Below are positions 1 through 4,127 of a stretch of DNA of 6,304 bases, one piece after another. The notes beneath the pieces are model-generated. The model did no database searches. It was not told where the DNA came from and saw only the letters and a list, made by a program, of their open reading frames with translations. The stretch is taken from positions 1 to 6,304 of the forward strand of contig JBASWO010000200.1 of assembly GCA_049276515.1 (NCBI GenBank), written 5' to 3'. Numbering within the stretch: position 1 is the stretch's first letter; each line of letters begins with the position of its first letter. The stretch comes from JAATFY01 sp049276515 (GTDB taxonomy: Bacteria; Pseudomonadota; Alphaproteobacteria; UBA9219). The position numbers were made by a program, and so were the translations under genes.

Positions 1-587
1 CCCCCAATCAACAAGTTCCCCCCGCCGACATTTCTTTTATTCGTCGCCAACAAAAGGCACTCTTAAGACCCATTCATGAGATGAGAAGAATTGCCACCGA
101 GGTTTTAAGACATATTGAAGGCGACCCTCATTTAGGTGGCCCCACACTGCTCAAACAAACTGAGCGCCAAGTTGGAGTGAGCGTTCTCTTCCGCCTTCCT
201 GATAGCCCCCATATAATTCAGAAATTTGGACCTGTAATACTTACAGATCATGCTGTTGTTTTACGCGCGGATCATCGTGACATCTCACCACTTTTGGATA
301 AATTATTTCCCCCACAATATGCTTCACCTGAATTGGATAGCCACAATCCCACTATCAATGCCGCGTTTAAAAGTGTAGGCCTCGTCGAACGCCAAGGCTT
401 ATCGCCAGACCCAGGCGCTGAGCATACGATTGTTGTTTATCCTAGATTTTTAGGATTTACAGCAGGTTGGATAAAAAAGGTTATCTCACCCATTACGGAT
501 TTGGAGATGCTTGAAGGATCTCGCAGCCCACGAATTGGCACAGCCCACAGCACTCTTTATCTCTCGGCCACCAACTCACTTCACTAA
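1..587 (+). CDS. C-terminal part of an unrecognised protein (5' end outside window)
   Basis: The reading frame is open from base 3 to the TAA at 585-587, giving 194 visible codons. The first ATG in frame is at 81, but no Shine-Dalgarno sequence precedes it and 26 sense codons lie upstream without a stop. The gene therefore most likely starts left of the window. I do not recognise the family. No transmembrane segment, signal peptide or catalytic signature stands out. Visible stretches include a mixed-charge helix-like region just after base 75 (HEMRRIATEVLRHIEGD) and a hydrophobic, aromatic patch near the C-terminus (YPRFLGFTAGWIKKVI). The codon use looks like that of its neighbours. It converges on the 2OG oxygenase gene with a single base between the stop codons. 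I am fairly sure it is coding and have no basis for a function. Confidence 0.6.
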   Translation, partial: PNQQVPPADISFIRRQQKALLRPIHEMRRIATEVLRHIEGDPHLGGPTLLKQTERQVGVSVLFRLPDSPHIIQKFGPVILTDHAVVLRADHRDISPLLDKLFPPQYASPELDSHNPTINAAFKSVGLVERQGLSPDPGAEHTIVVYPRFLGFTAGWIKKVISPITDLEMLEGSRSPRIGTAHSTLYLSATNSLH

Positions 588-588
588 T

Positions 589-1212
589 TTATTTTTTTAA
601 TCGCTTAAAAAAAGCGCTGATGCTGTGACGGATGTTTTCGCGCCTAACCACGCCTTGGTCACGCACCCAATTCAATTGAATGGCACGGCGTGGCCCCTCA
701 AAAGGCTCATGCCCATGCCAAGCGTTAGGCTGATTTTTAAAGACAAGCAATGTACCTTGATCAGGCGGCACCTCTGCGAATGCATCCTGAAGATTATTGG
801 GCGAACGCAAAAGACGCAAACGTCCGCCTGGTTGCTCCCACTGACCATTCATGTAAATCAAAACAGTAATAAGTTTAGTCGTACTATCAGTATGAATCTG
901 TCCATCTTTAGCACGGCATTGTCCGCGCACTGTTACAGTTGTTGGACGATTGTTGAGATCCATCCCAAATTTTTTAGCAACCAATTCCGTCATTTCTGGT
1001 CCCTGGATTTCTTCCATGAACTGCTTAAATTTGGGACCATAGTTAAGGGTATTAAGCGGCAAACTTCCTGGCACCTCAACTTTAGGGTAATCTTCTTCTA
1101 TCGCTTGCAAGGCTTCGGCGCGCACAAATCCTGGCACGATGAGGTAAGGAAAAGGCTCCTGCGCAACAGGCGCTGCTTGCAAAGCCTCAATATTAATTGT
1201 TTGTGTCGTCAT
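589..1212 (-). CDS. 2OG-Fe(II) oxygenase (prolyl-4-hydroxylase-like fold)
   Basis: This 207-residue protein is a predicted cytoplasmic non-heme iron dioxygenase that would couple decarboxylation of 2-oxoglutarate to oxidation of an unknown substrate. The iron triad is visible: H107 and D109 in the HTD motif (GQIHTDSTTK), and H166 in WHGHEPF. R176, in EGPRRAIQLNW ten residues after that histidine, is the expected 2-oxoglutarate-binding arginine. A GGRLRLLRS strand (about 129-137) and GTLLVFKN (153-160) complete the double-stranded beta-helix pattern. The N-terminal part (FPYLIVPGFV, about 21-30) is the usual entry strand of small bacterial members. The ATG at 1212 is the first possible start, because an in-frame TAG lies four codons upstream. 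No clear Shine-Dalgarno precedes it. The protein ends in a basic tail (FFKRLKK). The substrate cannot be deduced: proline, another amino acid and a small molecule are all possible. Confidence 0.9.
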   Translation of the reverse strand: MTTQTINIEALQAAPVAQEPFPYLIVPGFVRAEALQAIEEDYPKVEVPGSLPLNTLNYGPKFKQFMEEIQGPEMTELVAKKFGMDLNNRPTTVTVRGQCRAKDGQIHTDSTTKLITVLIYMNGQWEQPGGRLRLLRSPNNLQDAFAEVPPDQGTLLVFKNQPNAWHGHEPFEGPRRAIQLNWVRDQGVVRRENIRHSISAFFKRLKK

Positions 1213-1225
1213 GCATGAATACTAG

Positions 1226-1252
1226 CCAACTTCAACACTTCATGAAAGTTGG
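1226..1252. repeat. Inverted repeat in the 5' leader of the oxygenase gene
   Basis: CCAACTT (1226-1232) pairs exactly with AAGTTGG (1246-1252) across a 13-base spacer that holds the palindrome TTCATGAA (1239-1246, overlapping the right arm by one base). It lies 14-40 bases upstream of the oxygenase ATG. It could be an operator or a leader hairpin, but a 7-bp repeat can arise by chance. Confidence 0.35.
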
Positions 1253-1261
1253 ATTTCACAT

Positions 1262-1291
1262 AAAAAAAAATCCCCGCCGAAGCGGGGATTT
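1262..1291 (-). terminator. Rho-independent terminator with UUCG loop
   Basis: Read on the minus strand this is a perfect 10-bp stem (AAATCCCCGC with GCGGGGATTT) closed by a C(UUCG)G tetraloop, an exceptionally stable loop. A run of nine T residues follows, overlapping the last bases of the stem. It starts about 20 bases after the stop codon of the cysteine-rich protein gene, so it ends that transcript and separates it from the oxygenase gene. The plus strand has only a short T run after the stem, so termination there should be weak. Confidence 0.93.
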
Positions 1292-1310
1292 CTAAACATG
1301 TAAAAGCGTT

Positions 1311-1937
1311 TTAGCGACACGTACAGAGATAGTAACTGCCATTCACGGGCGTTCCGTGACGTGTCAGCGTACCCCATGAATCTGATACCTGTTGCTGCCA
1401 TGATGACTGATGCGAGCAGCAATTCACATTATAGCCACTGGCTACACCACACGAAGTTGACATGCCCTGAGGTGCCGTCGGCAATGCAGGGTTGAGATAA
1501 CCATCATTTGGCTGACCATTGGGATAGCCTGATGGTAAGCAGCTTGTTAAAGGCACTGTTTCAATTGTGCATGACGCGTCGCCGATACTGGTAGCCGTCG
1601 GATTGCAACAATAAAATCTACCGCGATGCACGCCGAGTTGCGCATCTCCCGCTGACTGCAAGGCAATTTTACCTGCAGTGCAAGGGCTATTCGCAACGGC
1701 ACCCGAACCGCATTTAAGGGTACCATCAAGGAACATCAGCATTTGACCGGTTGGGCAGGTTGCAATGTTAATACACTTCACCCCAGTTGTGCCGTCCCAA
1801 TACAAGAGTGCACCACCAGGTTTTTGACACTCTGCAATATTTGTTGGAGGGAAAAATTGCTGTTGAGCTTGTGCGGAATCAGCAACACTACACAAACCCA
1901 CAATAAACAGCCCTAAAATGAGCATACGTTTCAACAT
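1311..1937 (-). CDS. Secreted cysteine-rich protein with duplicated C...DG...KC motif
   Basis: This is a 208-residue exported protein of unknown function. I place the start at the ATG at 1937, not the in-frame ATG at 1976, because a strong Shine-Dalgarno (GGAGGA) sits five bases before it and the protein then begins with a standard signal peptide. That peptide has a basic start (MLKR), a hydrophobic core (about 5-18) and an AQA site, with cleavage likely after A24. The mature part has 14 cysteines, two of them CC pairs (110-111, 173-174), which suggests extensive disulfide bonding in the periplasm or outside. Residues 37-55 (C, GGALLYWDG, KC) and 61-76 (C, GQMLMFLDG, KC) form a tandem repeat. 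Further C-x-x-G elements follow at 86 and 133. The C-terminus is YYLCTCR. There is no lipobox: the cysteine at 16 lies inside the hydrophobic core. The repeat style loosely recalls the tips of minor pilins and shufflon-type adhesins, but I see no prepilin peptidase site, so this is only a suggestion. Confidence 0.82.
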   Translation of the reverse strand: MLKRMLILGLFIVGLCSVADSAQAQQQFFPPTNIAECQKPGGALLYWDGTTGVKCINIATCPTGQMLMFLDGTLKCGSGAVANSPCTAGKIALQSAGDAQLGVHRGRFYCCNPTATSIGDASCTIETVPLTSCLPSGYPNGQPNDGYLNPALPTAPQGMSTSCGVASGYNVNCCSHQSSWQQQVSDSWGTLTRHGTPVNGSYYLCTCR

Positions 1938-1941
1938 GTCT

Positions 1942-1947
1942 TCCTCC
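1942..1947 (-). promoter_or_regulatory. Ribosome binding site deciding the start of the cysteine-rich protein
   Basis: On the minus strand GGAGGA lies four bases before the ATG at 1937. It is the best Shine-Dalgarno in the window. It rules in the internal ATG over the upstream one at 1976, which would put thirteen acidic residues in front of the signal peptide. Confidence 0.85.
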
Positions 1948-1986
1948 AAATGATCCAAATTTAGGTCTAATTCCACTTTATATTGT

Positions 1987-2030
1987 ATTCTAGAATGGTA
2001 AACCAGTATTTAAGAAGCATTCTTAAGAAT
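1987..2030. repeat. Cluster of overlapping palindromes
   Basis: ATTCTAGAAT (1987-1996) is a 10-bp palindrome and ATTCTTAAGAAT (2019-2030) is a 12-bp palindrome, centred 33 bases apart. The arm TTAAGAA (2010-2016) also pairs with TTCTTAA (2020-2026) over a 3-base loop, giving an alternative hairpin that shares bases with the second palindrome. Both palindromes have the form ATTCT(n)AGAAT. They lie 50-93 bases upstream of the cysteine-rich gene start, where an operator would be expected. AT-rich composition raises the chance of coincidence. Confidence 0.45.
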
Positions 2031-2091
2031 ATATATAAACTATTGTTATTTTTGCTAAATTTTGAAATACTTTCATATATCTTCTTGATAA

Positions 2092-3069
2092 TTAGGGCCC
2101 TGTTCCACGTTCAGTCATCATCCTATGGATACGTGCGGTTACTAACTCAACATCATTTAAGGGCTCATAAGACCATGATTGGACGCTTCCTTTAAAAGGA
2201 CGCGTCATTCCATCATCCTGCAAGGCTTGATGAAACCGACGAAATTTATCAGATCCACCCGCTAGATCGATGACATAGACAGGTTTGCCTGTCGTACAGG
2301 CTTCAGAGACCATATTCACACTATCGCAGGTAACAAGGATGATATCGGCACAAGCCAACATCCCATAATAGGGATTATCCCCCTCACCATTCCAAATATA
2401 GGCAGGGAGATCTTTCAAGCCCTTTTGCAAAATGGAAAGATTTTCATCACCCGTTCTGCGCGATGGCGTGATCATAAGACTTCCCGTCGTTGCATGAATG
2501 AGCGCAGCAAGTTTTTCTGTTAGAGGCACCATTTCACGTGGCGTCAACTGATAAACAGCATTACTACCCCCAATCAGCACAGCAATTCGGGGTGAAGGCA
2601 AATGAGAAATGCGCGACAATAATTTTTCAGCTTCGACTTTAAGCATTTCTTTCGAGACACGATGCAAAGCACCTCGTGTTGTCATAACATTTGGCCCCGT
2701 CAATCCATCATGCCGCGGAACCACCACCAAATCAAAACGCGATGGATCAATAACAGGATTTTGTAACTGCACAGTAAGAGTTCGACCTTGTGAAGCTCGC
2801 CTTACATAGAGTGATGCTGGAATGCTGGCCCGGCCTGTTGCGATGAGCAGATCTGGCCATGGCGGTGCGATAGGATCACCCTTAGGACTAAATGCCCATT
2901 GCAGCCCTTGACGAAGAAAAGGGCTTAATTCTTTCCACGGGCTTCGCAACTTAATGCGCTTAACAATGGGGTTTAAGCCCAAAGCCTCAGCTAAACCGAG
3001 GCATTGGTTTTCCATGCCCGCCTTACCGTCCGTTACGACCCAGCATGTCACTTGGCTAGTTGAGAACAT
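2092..3069 (-). CDS. Mitochondrial fission ELM1 family protein (DUF1022), glycosyltransferase-B-like
   Basis: This 325-residue protein belongs to the ELM1/DUF1022 family, named after a plant mitochondrial fission factor and widespread in alphaproteobacteria, where its role is unsettled. Family landmarks in order: WVVTDGKAGMENQ near the N-terminus (10-22), PDLLIATGRASI (72-83), VQLQNP with VVVPRHD (100-121), GPNVMTTRGALHRV (125-138), VLIGGSN (164-170), ITPSRRT (200-206), and a C-terminal block NPYYGMLACAD, TCDSVNM and TGKPVYVIDL (232-269). The last block resembles the sugar-nucleotide-binding half of GT-B glycosyltransferases such as MurG, which suggests a nucleotide-sugar ligand by inference. 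There is no signal peptide or membrane segment, so it is cytoplasmic or peripheral. The length is normal. The ATG at 3069 places the conserved DGKAGMENQ where the family expects it, but its GGGA-type ribosome site is rather distant (about 11 bases). It diverges from the Lrp-type regulator over 38 bp. Confidence 0.88.
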   Translation of the reverse strand: MFSTSQVTCWVVTDGKAGMENQCLGLAEALGLNPIVKRIKLRSPWKELSPFLRQGLQWAFSPKGDPIAPPWPDLLIATGRASIPASLYVRRASQGRTLTVQLQNPVIDPSRFDLVVVPRHDGLTGPNVMTTRGALHRVSKEMLKVEAEKLLSRISHLPSPRIAVLIGGSNAVYQLTPREMVPLTEKLAALIHATTGSLMITPSRRTGDENLSILQKGLKDLPAYIWNGEGDNPYYGMLACADIILVTCDSVNMVSEACTTGKPVYVIDLAGGSDKFRRFHQALQDDGMTRPFKGSVQSWSYEPLNDVELVTARIHRMMTERGTGP

Positions 3070-3107
3070 AGAGCTAATATCCCTTCCCCACCCTCATAGA
3101 GGCAGGC
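3070..3107. promoter_or_regulatory. 38-bp divergent intergenic region between ELM1 and Lrp-type genes
   Basis: The gap holds the ribosome binding sites of both genes (AGAGG at 3098-3102 for the regulator; a distant GGGA on the minus strand around 3080-3083 for ELM1). It is too short to hold two complete non-overlapping promoters. At least one promoter must therefore extend into the opposite gene's coding sequence. I could not identify convincing -35/-10 pairs. Confidence 0.5.
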
Positions 3108-3611
3108 ATGAAGCACGTCAAACTGGACCGTATCGACCTGCGCATTCTGCGTGAATTACAAAAAGATGGTCGCATGACCAATGTCGATTTAGCCAAGCAT
3201 GTCGGCATTTCAGCACCCCCTTGCCTGCGCCGCGTCCGCGCTTTGGAAGAATCTGGGTACATTCGTGGATATCATGCTGATGTTGCTGCCGATAAATTAG
3301 GATTTGGTATCACGGTTTTTACACTGGTCTCACTTAACAATCATGCAGAAAGCGACTTGTTGAATTTTGCTAAGTTAGTCGAAACCTGGCCCGAAGTTCG
3401 CGAAAGCTACATGATGACAGGTGACGCTGATTTCTTGATTAAAATTGTTGCTGAAGATTGGGAAGCTTTTCAACGCTTCCTCACACATAAGCTTGCTGGC
3501 GCCCCCAATGTAGCGCACGTCAAATCAGCGCCAGCCATGCAACGCACAAAATATGAACCAGGCGTGCCGATTGATGACAAGAACGGCGCAGCTCCTGTGA
3601 AAAAAGAATAA
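3108..3611 (+). CDS. Lrp/AsnC family transcriptional regulator
   Basis: This is a 167-residue DNA-binding regulator of the feast/famine family, which forms dimers and octamers and usually senses an amino acid. The N-terminal winged helix-turn-helix is clear: LDRIDLRILRELQKDGRMT (6-24), then DLAKHVGIS (27-35) and the recognition helix PPCLRRVRALEESGYI (37-52), ending in the typical GYIRGY. The RAM effector domain spans about 66-145, with the glycine-aspartate turn TGDADFLIKI (104-113) that shapes the ligand and dimer surface. A polar tail (about 153-167, NGAAPVKKE) extends beyond the core. The ATG at 3108 has AGAGG five bases upstream. Being divergent from ELM1 over 38 bp, the protein may autoregulate and also control ELM1, as many Lrp-type proteins do for a divergent neighbour. 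The effector is unknown. Confidence 0.95.
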   Translation: MKHVKLDRIDLRILRELQKDGRMTNVDLAKHVGISAPPCLRRVRALEESGYIRGYHADVAADKLGFGITVFTLVSLNNHAESDLLNFAKLVETWPEVRESYMMTGDADFLIKIVAEDWEAFQRFLTHKLAGAPNVAHVKSAPAMQRTKYEPGVPIDDKNGAAPVKKE

Positions 3612-3630
3612 CAACTGATTTTGATATGTA

Positions 3631-4065
3631 ATGACCGATATTATTGACCTTGAACCCTTGCATGTGGTTCTTGCAAGAAGACTCAAGCGGGCTGAAGAGG
3701 AATACCCTGCATTTGCCAAACAGGCGCGCGCAAAAGCTTTGCCCTTGATTGTCAAATCATCCCAACATTTAGGTGTAGCCCTCCAGCTAGGCCTGCCCAG
3801 AGTTCCCGAACCATTTCTCATTGGATTGGATGTTGCACCGCCTCAAGCAGAAATAGATATTCTTCTAGTACATGGCGGACAGCCCAAGATTGTCGGATGT
3901 TTTCGCATGAGCGCCCTTGCAGTAACTTTGTGCGACGTTAATCACCCCCACTATCCCAAAACGCACTCAAAAGCCTACATAACTATCCCGGAAGAGCACG
4001 ATAACCGTCATGAAAAAGCCCTTAAAGATGGTTCGTTGGACTTTTTAAAAGGTGGACCACGATAA
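3631..4065 (+). CDS. Conserved-looking hypothetical protein, 144 aa
   Basis: I do not recognise this family. The protein is soluble-looking, with no signal peptide or membrane segment. It has a charged N-terminal helix region (ARRLKRAEEEYPAFAKQARAKA, about 15-36), a middle part rich in short hydrophobic strands (FLIGLDVAPP, IDILLVHGG, KIVGCFRMSALAVTL), and a charged, histidine-rich C-terminal third (NHPHYPKTHSK, EEHDNRHEK). The ATG at 3631 is fixed by an in-frame TGA two codons upstream, yet no Shine-Dalgarno is visible; translation may depend on the regulator gene that ends 19 bases before. hpnN follows 62 bases downstream on the same strand. The even strand/helix pattern and neighbour-like codon use support a real gene. 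The context hints at a link to the regulator or to hopanoid transport, but nothing in the sequence shows it. Confidence 0.75.
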   Translation: MTDIIDLEPLHVVLARRLKRAEEEYPAFAKQARAKALPLIVKSSQHLGVALQLGLPRVPEPFLIGLDVAPPQAEIDILLVHGGQPKIVGCFRMSALAVTLCDVNHPHYPKTHSKAYITIPEEHDNRHEKALKDGSLDFLKGGPR

Positions 4066-4115
4066 GCAAGATATAGCCTTTTTAGAATATTCCTGATACC
4101 TAACCCACCGTCTCA

Positions 4116-4120
4116 GGGAG
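4116..4120 (+). promoter_or_regulatory. Ribosome binding site pointing to a TTG start for hpnN
   Basis: GGGAG ends seven bases before the TTG at 4128, an ideal spacing, but 25 bases before the first in-frame ATG at 4146. It is the main reason for choosing TTG as the start of hpnN. Confidence 0.75.
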
Positions 4121-4127
4121 TTTTGTC

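Larger units (their letters stand above)
1938..2091 (-). promoter_or_regulatory. AT-rich leader and probable promoter region of the cysteine-rich protein gene
   Basis: This 154-base gap lies between the ELM1 stop and the start of the cysteine-rich gene, both on the minus strand. It is much richer in A and T than the flanking genes. On the minus strand it holds several -10-like hexamers (TAGAAT, TACAAT, TATAAA, between about 1979 and 1995), but I could not pair any of them with a good -35 box at 16-18 bases. I see no terminator for ELM1 here, so some readthrough from ELM1 is possible. The exact promoter is not resolved. Confidence 0.4.

Noticed and set aside
602..616. Hairpin as a terminator for the left-edge gene
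   Set aside because: The stem is only 5 bp, and the T run precedes the hairpin on the plus strand instead of following it. On the minus strand it lies before the oxygenase stop with no T run after it.
625..1218. 197-codon open frame on the plus strand
   Set aside because: It lies fully antisense to the oxygenase, whose catalytic motifs are intact. Its translation is rich in histidine, cysteine and tryptophan with no domain-like pattern, and no ribosome site is seen.
1361..1937. Lipoprotein signal in the cysteine-rich protein
   Set aside because: The cysteine at residue 16 is preceded by VGL, which does not fit a lipobox, while an AQA signal peptidase I site follows at 22-24.
1938..1976. N-terminal extension of the cysteine-rich protein from the ATG at 1976
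   Set aside because: It would put 13 mostly acidic residues before the signal peptide, while the ATG at 1937 has a near-perfect Shine-Dalgarno.
1983..2195. 70-codon plus-strand frame with a hydrophobic first half, possibly a small membrane protein
   Set aside because: The hydrophobic stretch comes from AT-rich intergenic sequence, no Shine-Dalgarno precedes the ATG, and the second half runs antisense into the ELM1 coding end.
3525..3821. 98-codon minus-strand frame
   Set aside because: It overlaps antisense the end of the Lrp regulator and the start of the 144-residue gene, and the translation shows no protein-like pattern.
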